Source: Thauera terpenica 58Eu (GTDB lineage Bacteria; Pseudomonadota; Gammaproteobacteria; Burkholderiales; Rhodocyclaceae). Taken from it: a stretch of 64,000 nt of DNA. The DNA is taken from contig NZ_ATJV01000048.1 in the NCBI RefSeq assembly GCF_000443165.1, forward strand, positions 248,001-312,000, written 5' to 3'. The notes beneath the pieces are model-generated. The model worked only from the letters and a program-made list of their open reading frames with translations, was not told where the DNA came from and ran no database searches. The translations under genes were made by a program, and so were the position numbers. Positions 25,987-34,633 of the stretch are shown here, one piece after another (the stretch's first letter is position 1; every line of letters starts with the position of its first letter).

Positions 25987-27081
25987 ATGAACAGTCCCCT
26001 TCACACCCCGCTCTGCGACAAGCTCGGCATCGAGTATCCGGTCGTGGCCTTCACCCACTGCAAGGACGTCGCCGTCGCGGTGATCAACTCCGGCGGCTTT
26101 GCCGTGCTCGGCGAAGCCCTGCACACGCCCGACGAGATCGCCGCCGACATCAAGTGGATCCGCGAGCGCATCGGCGGCAAGCCCTTCGGCATCGACCTCG
26201 TCCTGCCCTCATCCGTGCCGGCCGAGAAGAGCGTGGCCGAACTGCTGGCGATGATCCCGCAGGAACAGCGCGACTTCGAGCAGCACATCAAGCAAAAGTA
26301 CAACGTGCCTGACCCCAAGATCGCCCCCAACATCCACGTCTGGGGCGGGCTGGACCAGAAACGTGCGATGGACCAACTCGAGGTGGTCTTCGACGAGCGC
26401 GTGCCGGTGTTCGCCTCCGGTCTGGGCTCACCCGCCTTTCTTCTGAAGCGCGCACATGAACTCGGCATCCAGGTCTGGGGCTTGGTGGGCAAACCGCGTC
26501 AGGCCAAGCGCCAGATCGAGGCCGGCACCGATGTCATCATCGCCCAGGGCTTCGATGCGGCGGGCCATACCGGCAACATCGGCACTTTCTCCATCGTCCC
26601 GCAGGTGGTCGATGCCGCGCGCGGCACGGGTGTGCCGGTGATCGCAGCCGGGGGCGTGACCACCGGTCGCCATCTGGCCGCTGCCCTCGCCCTGGGCGCC
26701 GATGGCGTATGGACCGGCTCGCTGTGGCTGACCTCGCGCGAATCCGACCTCAACATGCCGCTCAAGGAGCGCCTGCTCGAGGCCGAAACCGAAGACACGA
26801 TGTATTCCGATTGCATTTCCGGCTACACCATGCGCACCACGCGCAGCCCGTGGCACGACGAGTGGATGAGCGATGCCGCACCCGAAGTGCTCAAGCCGCC
26901 ACTGCAGATGATCCTGTCGTCCAACTACATCCAAGGTTCGCTGGACTATCAGCGCAAGGACCTGATGACCGAAGCCGCCGGCCAGGGCATTCACTACATC
27001 AAGGAAATGAAGCCGGCACGTCAGATCCTGTCCGACATTGTCGAGGAGGCACTCGATGTCTTCGACCGCTTCGCTGGGTGA
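25987..27081 (+). CDS. Nitronate monooxygenase-like FMN oxidoreductase (IpdC-like)
   Basis: The 364-residue protein is an FMN TIM barrel of the nitronate monooxygenase/NAD(P)H:flavin oxidoreductase family: PLCDKLGIEYPVVAF at the start, GTDVIIAQGFDAAGHTGNIGTFSIVPQVVDAA, and PVIAAGGVTTGRHLAAALALGADGVWTGSLWL. Its size and C-terminal extension recall the steroid-degradation enzyme IpdC, which processes a ring-derived CoA thioester, but this comparison is by memory only. It overlaps the next small gene by 26 bases. Confidence 0.82.
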   Translation: MNSPLHTPLCDKLGIEYPVVAFTHCKDVAVAVINSGGFAVLGEALHTPDEIAADIKWIRERIGGKPFGIDLVLPSSVPAEKSVAELLAMIPQEQRDFEQHIKQKYNVPDPKIAPNIHVWGGLDQKRAMDQLEVVFDERVPVFASGLGSPAFLLKRAHELGIQVWGLVGKPRQAKRQIEAGTDVIIAQGFDAAGHTGNIGTFSIVPQVVDAARGTGVPVIAAGGVTTGRHLAAALALGADGVWTGSLWLTSRESDLNMPLKERLLEAETEDTMYSDCISGYTMRTTRSPWHDEWMSDAAPEVLKPPLQMILSSNYIQGSLDYQRKDLMTEAAGQGIHYIKEMKPARQILSDIVEEALDVFDRFAG

Positions 27082-27385
27082 CGCGCCTTTGGGTCAAGCC
27101 CCCTTTCGCAGCGGCTTCGACGCCGCCCTCACCGGGCTCGAAGCCGAATGCGACGGCGGCGGGCCGCTCGAGGGCACGCACTTTGCCGGGCGACAGTATT
27201 TCACCGGCCGGCTGACCGGACACTACCGTGACTTTGGCCCCTACCCGTGGCGCTGGTATCTGCTGGATTCGCTCACCCGCAAACCCGACGGATTCACCCA
27301 CGACTCGGTGTGGTGCGATGGCGAAAGCCTGTACCCCGTGTCCGACCCGGCCAAGTCGATCGAACAATATTGCAAAACGGAGTAA
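27056..27385 (+). CDS. Small uncharacterised protein coupled to the flavoprotein and ETF genes
   Basis: The 109-residue protein starts at an ATG inside the end of the flavoprotein gene, with GAGGAGG upstream, and stops 3 bases before the ETF beta gene. The tight packing supports real translation. It is rich in aromatic residues (RQYFTGRLTGHYRDFGPYPWRWYLLDSL) with no signal or membrane helix. I do not recognise a family. A small subunit or electron-transfer partner of the flavoprotein is a guess from position. Confidence 0.65.
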   Translation: MSSTASLGDAPLGQAPFRSGFDAALTGLEAECDGGGPLEGTHFAGRQYFTGRLTGHYRDFGPYPWRWYLLDSLTRKPDGFTHDSVWCDGESLYPVSDPAKSIEQYCKTE

Positions 27386-27388
27386 GCC

Positions 27389-28177
27389 ATGCGAATCGTG
27401 GTGTGTGTGAAGGAAGTACTGGACCCGGCCGCAGTCAATAACTACGCGCTGTCCGGCGGACTCGCGATGAGCGCGGACGGCCGCCATCCCGAGGTCGCCG
27501 CCATCCCGCGCCTGATCAACGGTTACGACGAACAAGCGCTCGAAGCCGCACTGCGCCTGCGTGACGCCGGCCTGGACTGCCGCATCGTGGTGGTCACCAT
27601 CGCCACCGAGGCGGCGAGCATGCTCAAGCAGTGCGCGGCACTGGGCGCGGACGAAATCGTCGCCATCGACCCCGGCAGTCGCGAGCTCGACGCGCCCGGC
27701 ATCGCCACTGTGCTCGCCGCCTGGGTGCGCAGCAGCGGCGGTGCGGATCTGATCCTGTGTGGCCGTCAGGCCTCGGACGACGACCAGGGCGTGGTGCCGC
27801 TGCTGCTGGCCGAAAACCTGGGCCACGCCGTGACCACCCTGGCACGCGAAGTGAGCCTTGCCGACGGCGCCCTCAGCGTGACGCGTGCAACGCCCGAGGG
27901 CGACGAAGTGGTGCGGGGCAAGCTGCCGGCAGTGGTGACGGTCAGCAATGAGCTCGGCGCGCCGCGCTTTCCGACCGCAAAAGCCAAGATGGCAGCGCGC
28001 AAGATGAGCGCCGAAGTGGTGGCTATCGACAGCCTAGGCATCGACGCCGCCGCGCTCACGCCCAGCATCACCCTTCAACGTCAGTTCGTGCCGCAGATCC
28101 AGGGCAACTGCGAGTTCCTGAGCGGCTCACCGGCAGAAATCGCCAAGGCCTTGATGGAGCGCATCCGCGCCGCCTGA
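27389..28177 (+). CDS. Electron transfer flavoprotein beta subunit
   Basis: The 262-residue protein has the ETF beta/FixA pattern: MRIVVCVKEVLDPAAVNNY, INGYDEQALEAALRLRDAG, ALGADEIVAIDPGS, GADLILCGRQASDDDQGVVPLLLAENLGHAVTTLA and LPAVVTVSNELGAPRFPTAKAKMAARK. ETF normally works as an alpha-beta pair, passing electrons from acyl-CoA dehydrogenases to the quinone pool. No alpha gene follows; a strong terminator ends the transcript 45 bases after the stop. It must pair with an alpha subunit encoded elsewhere or serve a special partner. Confidence 0.87.
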   Translation: MRIVVCVKEVLDPAAVNNYALSGGLAMSADGRHPEVAAIPRLINGYDEQALEAALRLRDAGLDCRIVVVTIATEAASMLKQCAALGADEIVAIDPGSRELDAPGIATVLAAWVRSSGGADLILCGRQASDDDQGVVPLLLAENLGHAVTTLAREVSLADGALSVTRATPEGDEVVRGKLPAVVTVSNELGAPRFPTAKAKMAARKMSAEVVAIDSLGIDAAALTPSITLQRQFVPQIQGNCEFLSGSPAEIAKALMERIRAA

Positions 28178-28220
28178 GTGCCATCTTGGCGCCGCCTGAG
28201 CGCGCCTGCGCCAGACAAGC

Positions 28221-28260
28221 AAGTGGGGAAGTCGCAGTGACTGCGACTTCCCCACTTTTT
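28221..28260. terminator. Strong bidirectional terminator after ETF beta
   Basis: A perfect 17-bp stem (28221-28237 with 28241-28257) with a 3-base loop is followed by a T run. It lies between the convergent ETF beta and LuxR-type genes. Confidence 0.85.
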
Positions 28261-28282
28261 CGTCCACTGCGCCCTGATACGC

Positions 28283-29443
28283 TCAGGCCAGCGGCGCCAC
28301 CCCGTTGAGCAGCAGGCGCATGAGTTCGGTCTGGCGCGTGACGCCAGTCTTGGCAAAGATGCCGCGCAACTGGCAGCGCACCGTGTTGCGGCTGATGTGC
28401 AGCTGCGCCGAGGCCTCATCCACGGTCAGGCCTTCGAGCAGCTTCAACACCAGGGCCGATTCGGCCGGCGTCAGACCATACAGGCGCTTGAGAATGCTCT
28501 GCGAAGCCTGCAGCTTTTGCTCGACGTCGCGAATGATGACGATCACCGCCGGACGCTCGGGGGACTCGGACCACTCGGTGAGCGGTGCGGTGCGGACCAC
28601 GATGCCCAGATTCGGCCGACCCGAGGTGCGGGTCACCGACATGCCCGACGCCAGCTGCGGCCTGAGCGAGGCTTCGCCCTTGATCGCGCCATCAATGAGG
28701 CCGTGCAGCTCTCTGTTCTCGGTGCTGAACACCGCCTGTAGAAAGCCATTGACCGCACTGAGGCCGTCGCGCTCGGCGAGGATCGCCTCTGCGGCATGGT
28801 TGGTGCGCAGAATCTTGCCCTTCTTGTCGAGGATGACCGCGCCCACCGCCAGGCGTTCGAGCGTGCCCGCGTAGAGGGAACGCTCCGCCTCGGCGACGTC
28901 GATGAGACTGCGCAGCTTCACCGCGCTGGTGATGTGGGGCAGCATCAGCTGGCACAGCGCACGCTCGCGCTTGCCGAAGTTGCCGGCCTGCGCCTTGCGG
29001 CTGACGCGAAAGCGGCAACTCGGCTGATCACCATCACCGATGTCGGCGCCCAGGTAATAGCGCACCGACAGGGGCGACAGGAACTCCTGATAGATCCCGC
29101 TGCGTAGCCAGTCCTCTTCCTTGACCACCTCCTCCACCGTCATCACCCGGTTCATCGGCAGATTGACGAAGGGATCAACGGCATAGAAGAAGGTGTTGTA
29201 GGTCTCAGCGATCTCGGGCTGGGCTTCGCCGGAAAACGTGACCTGCCACGAATGCTCGGACGAGGGCTGGCGCAGGATCATGGTGACGTAGTTGGCGTCC
29301 AGCTTTTCGCGCAACTTGCCGAGAAAAGCCTTCCACGGTGTGGGCTCGCCGGTGCCGTCGTAGATCGAATGCACAAGCTCGTCGTACTCACCCATGCCCA
29401 GAGCGGACACACGCAACAAGGTTTCGAAATCAGCGTCGATCAT
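28283..29443 (-). CDS. LuxR-family transcriptional regulator
   Basis: The 386-residue protein ends in a LuxR helix-turn-helix (LYGLTPAESALVLKLLEGLTVDEASAQLHISRNTVRCQLRGIFAKTGVTRQTELMRLLL). A PAS-like segment precedes it at about 195-310 (RLAVGAVILDKKGKILRTNHAAEAILAERDGL), and the N-terminal 190 residues are a sensor-like region. There is no receiver domain, so it probably binds a ligand directly. It is transcribed toward the ETF gene, with the SDR gene behind it on the same strand. A role in controlling the catabolic operons is inferred from location. Confidence 0.85.
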   Translation of the reverse strand: MIDADFETLLRVSALGMGEYDELVHSIYDGTGEPTPWKAFLGKLREKLDANYVTMILRQPSSEHSWQVTFSGEAQPEIAETYNTFFYAVDPFVNLPMNRVMTVEEVVKEEDWLRSGIYQEFLSPLSVRYYLGADIGDGDQPSCRFRVSRKAQAGNFGKRERALCQLMLPHITSAVKLRSLIDVAEAERSLYAGTLERLAVGAVILDKKGKILRTNHAAEAILAERDGLSAVNGFLQAVFSTENRELHGLIDGAIKGEASLRPQLASGMSVTRTSGRPNLGIVVRTAPLTEWSESPERPAVIVIIRDVEQKLQASQSILKRLYGLTPAESALVLKLLEGLTVDEASAQLHISRNTVRCQLRGIFAKTGVTRQTELMRLLLNGVAPLA

Positions 29444-29666
29444 GGCTACGCTCCGCGCTCATGGTTGGCTTGCTCGACCACGGACTGCCAAGCGGATCCG
29501 GTCGCGTGGACAGCTTTGACGACAGGCTCCTCCTCGGACCAAGCCCGCACCGTAAGCGCTCGGCTCCCGGGACACCTTGATCTGAGGCAAAAGTTGGATG
29601 GTGCAGCGCCCACGGTCTGCTGCGGCGATATCCTGCACCCTCCGTCCGGCTAGCGCGCCGGCTCCC

Positions 29667-30401
29667 TCACAGGAAGCTCATGCCGCCATTGACCGCCATG
29701 TTCTGCCCGGTAATGTAGGCTGCATCATCACTCGCGAGGAAGGTCGCGAGGCGGGCGATGTCCTCCGGCTCGCCGACACGACCCAGCGGAATCGCCTGGA
29801 TCATGGCCTGCATCCACTGCTCCGGGATTCCCGCCAGCATCGGCGTATTGGTGGCGCCGGGGACGATCGTGTTGATGCGGATGCCGCTCGCTGCCACCTC
29901 GCGCGCAATGCTGCGGGTCAGCCCAATGACGCCGGCCTTGGTGGCAATGTAGGGCACAGGCCCTTCACCTGTGAACGCACCGGTGCTGGAGACGTTGATC
30001 AGGGCGCCCTTGATGCCATGCTTCTGCATCAGCCGCACGCCCTCGCGACAGCACAGAAAAGTGCCGGTCAGGTTCACACCGATCACCCGCGTCCAGTTAT
30101 CGTCGGAAATATCGGGAAACCCGGACGCCGCGCCGATGCCTGCCGAATTGACCACCACGTCAACGCCACCGAAGCGCGCCTCCACCTCTGCAAACGCCTG
30201 CCTGACCGCTTCGGCATCAGCGACGTTGCAAGCCAGCGCGAGCCCGCGCTCGCCCAGATCGGCAATCGTTTCTGCGGCGGCTTCAAGCTTGATGTCAACC
30301 GCCACCACCTTTGCACCGAATTCGCCAAAGCGGCGGCAGATCGCCCTGCCCATGCCTTGCGCCGCCCCGGTGACGAACACCACCTTGTTTTCGAAATTCA
30401 T
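29667..30401 (-). CDS. Short-chain dehydrogenase/reductase
   Basis: The 244-residue classical SDR has the cofactor motif VTGAAQGMGRAI, an NSAGIG motif, the catalytic Ser in LINVSSTGAF, Tyr and Lys in PYIATKAG, and a C-terminal GQNMAVNGGMSFL. The Asp at the end of the second strand (VVAVDIK) favours NAD(H). It would oxidise a hydroxyacyl-CoA or alcohol intermediate. The ATG at 30401 is the natural start of the fold; the ORF extends 17 residues further without support. Confidence 0.85.
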   Translation of the reverse strand: MNFENKVVFVTGAAQGMGRAICRRFGEFGAKVVAVDIKLEAAAETIADLGERGLALACNVADAEAVRQAFAEVEARFGGVDVVVNSAGIGAASGFPDISDDNWTRVIGVNLTGTFLCCREGVRLMQKHGIKGALINVSSTGAFTGEGPVPYIATKAGVIGLTRSIAREVAASGIRINTIVPGATNTPMLAGIPEQWMQAMIQAIPLGRVGEPEDIARLATFLASDDAAYITGQNMAVNGGMSFL

Positions 30402-30770
30402 TGTCGTCTCCTCATTTTCGTCTCCATCTCCTCTTGCTGCAGCGTTCTGCAAAGCCTACTGAGCCGCACTCGACACTGTGCCAAATGCGGCTGCGCGCGG
30501 GCACCACCAGCGCGCTCGGTGACAGGCAAGGCATGCCTTTTGGCCGTGATTGCTATCGAACTCTGCACGCGCACCGAGGTCTGTCCACCGAACCCGGCGA
30601 TCGAGAGGAACCGGCACGCGCCCTTGGCCACATTTGACTTCGCTTTATCACCCAATCGAGGGATGCCGCTTTCTGCATGCAGGCATAACGTGTCCTCAAG
30701 GGCGGAGGCAGGACCACATACGACAGCCGCCGCCATCTCACCTGGATCTACAGAGCGGAGCACATACATC
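30402..30770. promoter_or_regulatory. 369-base divergent region without a gene
   Basis: This gap lies between the SDR and the F420:NADP oxidoreductase genes. AGCCGCA (30462-30468) pairs with TGCGGCT (30486-30492) and could be an operator or leader hairpin of the SDR gene. No other clear signal or coding frame was found. Confidence 0.35.
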
Positions 30771-31442
30771 ATGAAACAAACCATCGCTGTCGTCGGCGGC
30801 ACAGGTAATCTTGGCGCAGCCCTCGCCCGTCGCTGGGCAAAGGCCGGCAGGGACGTGATCATCGGCTCGCGCACTGCGGACAAGGCGCGTGAGGCGGCGG
30901 ACCGCCTCGGCGGCGAACTCGGCATCCACATCCGCGCCGCATCCAATCTGGAAGCTGCACAGGCCGCCGACATCGTCGTCATCACCGTCCCCTTCGCCTC
31001 CCAGCGTGGTGTACTGGAGGACATCCGCCCCGCGCTGGCGGGCAAGATCGTGATCGACACCACCGTGCCACTGATGCCGCCCAAGGTGGCGCGCGTGCAG
31101 CTGCCAGCCGAAGGCAGCGCCGCGCAATGCGCGCACAACCTGCTGGGCGAGGACGTGCGTCTGGTGTCCGCGTTTCATAACGTGGCGGCGCACAAACTCG
31201 CAACCGACCAGGTCGTCGAGTGTGACGTACTGGTGTTTGGCGATGACAAGCAGGCCCGCGCCGTTGCGGTGGAGTTGGCGGACTGCGCCGGCCTGCGTGG
31301 CCTGCATGCAGGCGTGCTGGGAAATGCCGCCGCCGCCGAGGCACTGACGTCGATCCTGATCTTCATCAACAAGAACTACAAGGTCGACGGCGCCGGCATC
31401 CGCATCACCGGCGCACTCGACTTCAGCGCTGCGGCGGACTGA
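30771..31442 (+). CDS. F420:NADP oxidoreductase (NADPH-dependent F420 reductase)
   Basis: The 223-residue protein matches the Fno/NpdG family along its whole length: IAVVGGTGNLGAALARRWAKAGRDVIIGSR (NADP site with GGTGNLG at 9-15), VVITVPFASQR, KIVIDTTVPLMPP, LVSAFHNVAAHKL, CDVLVFGDD and ILIFINKNYKVDGAGIRITGAL. It moves hydride between NADPH and F420 and so supplies reduced F420 to the Ddn- and LLM-type enzymes. It is followed by cofC and fbiC on the same strand. This is the clearest sign that F420 is regenerated as well as made. Confidence 0.93.
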   Translation: MKQTIAVVGGTGNLGAALARRWAKAGRDVIIGSRTADKAREAADRLGGELGIHIRAASNLEAAQAADIVVITVPFASQRGVLEDIRPALAGKIVIDTTVPLMPPKVARVQLPAEGSAAQCAHNLLGEDVRLVSAFHNVAAHKLATDQVVECDVLVFGDDKQARAVAVELADCAGLRGLHAGVLGNAAAAEALTSILIFINKNYKVDGAGIRITGALDFSAAAD

Positions 31443-31524
31443 AGATGTTCTCCCCGGTCAGGCTCAGCGCGCTGCCGGGGTTTTGCATTCGCGCTGCGAA
31501 CGTCCCCACCTCGGGAGGCTGATC

Positions 31525-32232
31525 GTGACCTGCTGGGCACTGCTTGCTGTCAAACCCCCGCACCTGGGCAAGAGCCGGCTGGCCAGCGTCTTGTCGGGCG
31601 CACAGCGTGAGCGCTTGATTCGCGTGATGCTCGCGCGCGTGCTCGATGCACTCGATGCGGCCGAAGAGATCGACCAGATCGCGGTGGTGACACCGGCGAC
31701 CGAGCTGCTGCCGCGTGGCGTCATTGCCCTCGACGACCCTGGTGGCGGCCTCAACCACGCGCTCGGCGCGGGGCGTCGCGCGCTGATTGCACGGGGCGCC
31801 GACGAGGTGCTCGTCCTCCATGCCGACCTGCCCAGCCTGAGCGCGAGCGAAATCGACAGCTTCGTGCGTCAGGGCCGGCACACCGGTCTGGCGCTCGCGC
31901 CAGACCGCCACGGTCATGGCACCAACGCGGTGTTCCTCGCTGGAGACGGTGACTTCAGCTTTCGCTTCGGCACGTCGAGCTTCACGCGCCATATGGACGA
32001 GGCCGCGGCACGGGCGCGGGAAGCGACCGTCATCAATCTGCCCGGCTTTGCCATGGATATCGACGAACCAGCAGATCTACAGCATTTTCTCGGCACCGAG
32101 GGCAGCCTGCTTGAGTCGGCTCTTGGCACCGAGGGCAGCTTGCTTGAGTCGCCCCTCACACCCAGGAGTAGCACGCGATGGACACCACGCCCACGGAACT
32201 TCTCGCTCTTGCACGCAGTGGAGCACGGCTGA
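31525..32232 (+). CDS. cofC: CofC-like guanylyltransferase for F420 synthesis
   Basis: The 235-residue protein has the CofC pattern: WALLAVKPPHLGKSRLASVLSGAQRERLIRVMLARVLDAL, VLVLHADLPSLSASEID and LAPDRHGHGTNAVFLAGD. CofC/FbiD makes the activated phospho-acid (from 2-phospholactate, PEP or 3-phosphoglycerate) that CofD joins to the deazaflavin. The GTG at 31525 has GGGAGG six bases upstream and fits the family start. Past the usual end (DIDEPADLQHFL) it carries about 38 extra residues, including an 11-residue tandem repeat, GTEGSLLES twice, and its end overlaps fbiC by 55 bases. Confidence 0.85.
   Translation: MTCWALLAVKPPHLGKSRLASVLSGAQRERLIRVMLARVLDALDAAEEIDQIAVVTPATELLPRGVIALDDPGGGLNHALGAGRRALIARGADEVLVLHADLPSLSASEIDSFVRQGRHTGLALAPDRHGHGTNAVFLAGDGDFSFRFGTSSFTRHMDEAAARAREATVINLPGFAMDIDEPADLQHFLGTEGSLLESALGTEGSLLESPLTPRSSTRWTPRPRNFSLLHAVEHG
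32092..32151 (+). repeat. 33-base tandem repeat at the cofC 3' end
   Basis: A 27-base unit starting GGCACCGAGGGCAGC occurs at 32092-32118 and 32125-32151, one base different, with a 33-base period. It encodes the duplicated GTEGSLLES and keeps the cofC frame. Confidence 0.85.
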
Positions 32233-34580
32233 GTGACGCGCAGCTGCGCGCGCTGGCGACAGCGAGCACGGCTGCACCCACACCGGCGCTGCTCGACTGC
32301 GCCCGCGCGCTGACCCTGGCCGGCCACGGACATCTGGTGGGCCATTCGCGCAAGGTGTTCATCCCCGTCACCCGCCTGTGTCGCAATGTGTGCGGCTACT
32401 GCAGCTTCGCGAGCTCGCCGCAGGCGCTGCCGCAAGCCTTCCTGAGCGTCGATGAGGTGCTGCAGATCGCGCACGCAGGCGCTGCCGCCGGTTGCCGCGA
32501 GGCCTTGTTCACGCTGGGCGAGAAGCCCGAACTGCGCTACCGCGCGGCACGCGAGGCCTTGCACGCGCTCGGCCACGAAACCACGGTGGACTACGTCGCC
32601 GCCCTCGCCGAGCGCGTATTCAGCGAAACCGGCCTGCTGCCGCACATCAACGCGGGCAACCTCACGGTAGCCGAGTTCGCCCATCTGCGCCCGCATGCGG
32701 CATCGATGGGCATCATGCTCGAGAGCGCGGCCAGCCGTCTGAGCGAGCGCGGGCAGGCGCACTGGAACTGCCCCGACAAGGAGCCCGCCGCACGCCTGGC
32801 GACGCTGGCCGCCGCAGGACAGGCCGGCGTCGCCATGACCAGCGGCATCCTGATCGGCATTGGCGAGACGCCCGCAGAGCGCGTGGAGGCTTTGCTCGCC
32901 CTGCGCGCCATCCACGAGCGCCACGGCAACCTGCAGGAAGTGATCGTGCAGAACTTTCGCGCCAAGGCCCGCACCCCGATGGCCCATGCCAGCGAGCCCA
33001 CCCTGGCCGAGCACGCGTGGACGATCGCGATGGCGCGCCTGGTGTTTGGCGCCAGCATGTCCATCCAGGCGCCGCCCAATCTGCGCGCGGGTGAGCTGCA
33101 GACCCTGATCGACGCTGGCGTGAACGATTGGGGCGGCATCTCGCCCGTCACCATAGACCACGTCAACCCCGAAGCTGCCTGGCCCGAACTCGAGCAACTG
33201 GCGAACGAAACCCGCGCCTGCGGGGGTGAGCTGGTCGAACGCCTGGCACTGGCGCCCGCCTTTGCACGCGAGGCCGGACGCTGGACCGAGGGCGAGATGC
33301 GCAAGGCTGTGCTGCGCAGCTGCGATGCTGCGGGCTGGGCGCGCGAAGACAGCTGGCTGGCTGGTGCAGACATGAAGCCCGCGCCAGCACAGGCGCAGTG
33401 GGTGCTCAGCGCCACGCACCCTGCACCCAGCGCCGGGATAGCCGACATCCTCGCCCGCGCTGCCGGCGGTGAGGTGCTGGACGAACACGCGATTGCAGCC
33501 CTGTTCACCGCGCGCGCTGCGGACTTCGCCGCGGTCGTGCATGCCGCCGACCGCCTGCGTGTACGCCTTGTCGGCGACAGCGTGTCCTATGTGCGCAACT
33601 GCAACATCAACTACACCAACATCTGCACGCATCGCTGTGGCTTCTGCGCCTTTGCCAAGAGCCACGCCGCCAGCACCTTGCGCGGCCCTGCCTACGTGCT
33701 CGATGCCGACGCCGTGGCCGAGCGCGCGCACGAGGCCTGGCAGCGCGGCGCACGCGAAGTGTGCATGCAGGGCGGCATCCACCCGCACTACGACGGCAAC
33801 ACCTATCTGGGGCTGACGCGCGCAGTGAAGGCGATTGCACCGGACATGCACATCCACGCCTTCTCGCCGCTCGAAGTGCTGCATGGCGCGCGCACCCTGG
33901 GCCTGTCGATCGACGACTATGTGCTGCGCCTGCGCGAGGCGGGCCTGGGCACGCTGCCCGGCACCGCCGCCGAGATCCTCGACGACGAGGTGCGCGCGCT
34001 GATCTGCGCGGACAAGCTCAACACCCAGGAGTGGCTCGAGGTGATGCGCGCCGCTCACCGCGCCGGCATCCGCAGCACGGCGACCATCATGTTCGGCCAT
34101 GTCGACACGCCCCTGCACTGGGCTCGGCACCTGCTGCACGTACGCGCGCTGCAGGCGGAGACGGGTGGCTTCACCGAGTTCGTGCCGCTGCCATTCGTGC
34201 ATATGGAGTCGCCGCTGTGGCACAAGGGCCTGGCGCGCTCGGGGCCGACGCTGCGTGAATCCATCCTTATGCATGCGGTGGCGCGCATCGTGTTTGGCGA
34301 GCTGATCCCCAACATCCAGACCTCGTGGGTGAAGATGGGCCGCGAAGGCGCGGCATTGTGTCTGCGTGCCGGCGCCAACGATCTGGGCGGCACGCTGATG
34401 TATGAGTCGATCACCCGCGCCGCGGGCGGCAGCCATGGCGGGCTGATGGACGACGACGACATGCGCGCCATTGCCGCCAGCGCCGGTCGCCCCTTGCGCC
34501 GGCGCACCACGACCTATGCCTACCTGAGCGATGATCAGCCGCGCGCTGCAAACCCGGCCCCGGCGCTGCTCGCAAGCTGA
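32178..34580 (+). CDS. fbiC: FbiC: fused CofG-CofH deazaflavin (FO) synthase
   Basis: The 800-residue protein has two radical-SAM domains. The N-terminal CofG-like half has CRNVCGYC (Cys 68, 72, 75), and the C-terminal CofH-like half has CTHRCGFC (Cys 483, 487, 490), both CX3CX2C. Together they make 7,8-didemethyl-8-hydroxy-5-deazariboflavin (FO), the chromophore of F420, from tyrosine and 5-amino-6-ribitylaminouracil. The fused form is typical of actinobacteria; archaea have separate proteins. Both halves look complete (YVRNCNINYTNICTH, NNPTLRES-like regions and MYESITRAAGGSHGG at the end). The ATG at 32178 lies inside the cofC 3' end, implying coupled translation. Confidence 0.93.
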   Translation: MDTTPTELLALARSGARLSDAQLRALATASTAAPTPALLDCARALTLAGHGHLVGHSRKVFIPVTRLCRNVCGYCSFASSPQALPQAFLSVDEVLQIAHAGAAAGCREALFTLGEKPELRYRAAREALHALGHETTVDYVAALAERVFSETGLLPHINAGNLTVAEFAHLRPHAASMGIMLESAASRLSERGQAHWNCPDKEPAARLATLAAAGQAGVAMTSGILIGIGETPAERVEALLALRAIHERHGNLQEVIVQNFRAKARTPMAHASEPTLAEHAWTIAMARLVFGASMSIQAPPNLRAGELQTLIDAGVNDWGGISPVTIDHVNPEAAWPELEQLANETRACGGELVERLALAPAFAREAGRWTEGEMRKAVLRSCDAAGWAREDSWLAGADMKPAPAQAQWVLSATHPAPSAGIADILARAAGGEVLDEHAIAALFTARAADFAAVVHAADRLRVRLVGDSVSYVRNCNINYTNICTHRCGFCAFAKSHAASTLRGPAYVLDADAVAERAHEAWQRGAREVCMQGGIHPHYDGNTYLGLTRAVKAIAPDMHIHAFSPLEVLHGARTLGLSIDDYVLRLREAGLGTLPGTAAEILDDEVRALICADKLNTQEWLEVMRAAHRAGIRSTATIMFGHVDTPLHWARHLLHVRALQAETGGFTEFVPLPFVHMESPLWHKGLARSGPTLRESILMHAVARIVFGELIPNIQTSWVKMGREGAALCLRAGANDLGGTLMYESITRAAGGSHGGLMDDDDMRAIAASAGRPLRRRTTTYAYLSDDQPRAANPAPALLAS

Positions 34581-34589
34581 GCGGGAACC

Positions 34590-34614
34590 AGGGTGAAGTA
34601 CGTGCGCTCACCCT
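34590..34614. other. Hairpin between fbiC and the MobA-like gene
   Basis: AGGGTGA (34590-34596) pairs with TCACCCT (34608-34614) in the 53-base gap. No T run follows, so it is not a simple terminator; a processing or stability element is possible. Confidence 0.3.
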
Positions 34615-34633
34615 CTCTACCGGCAGCGTCCTG

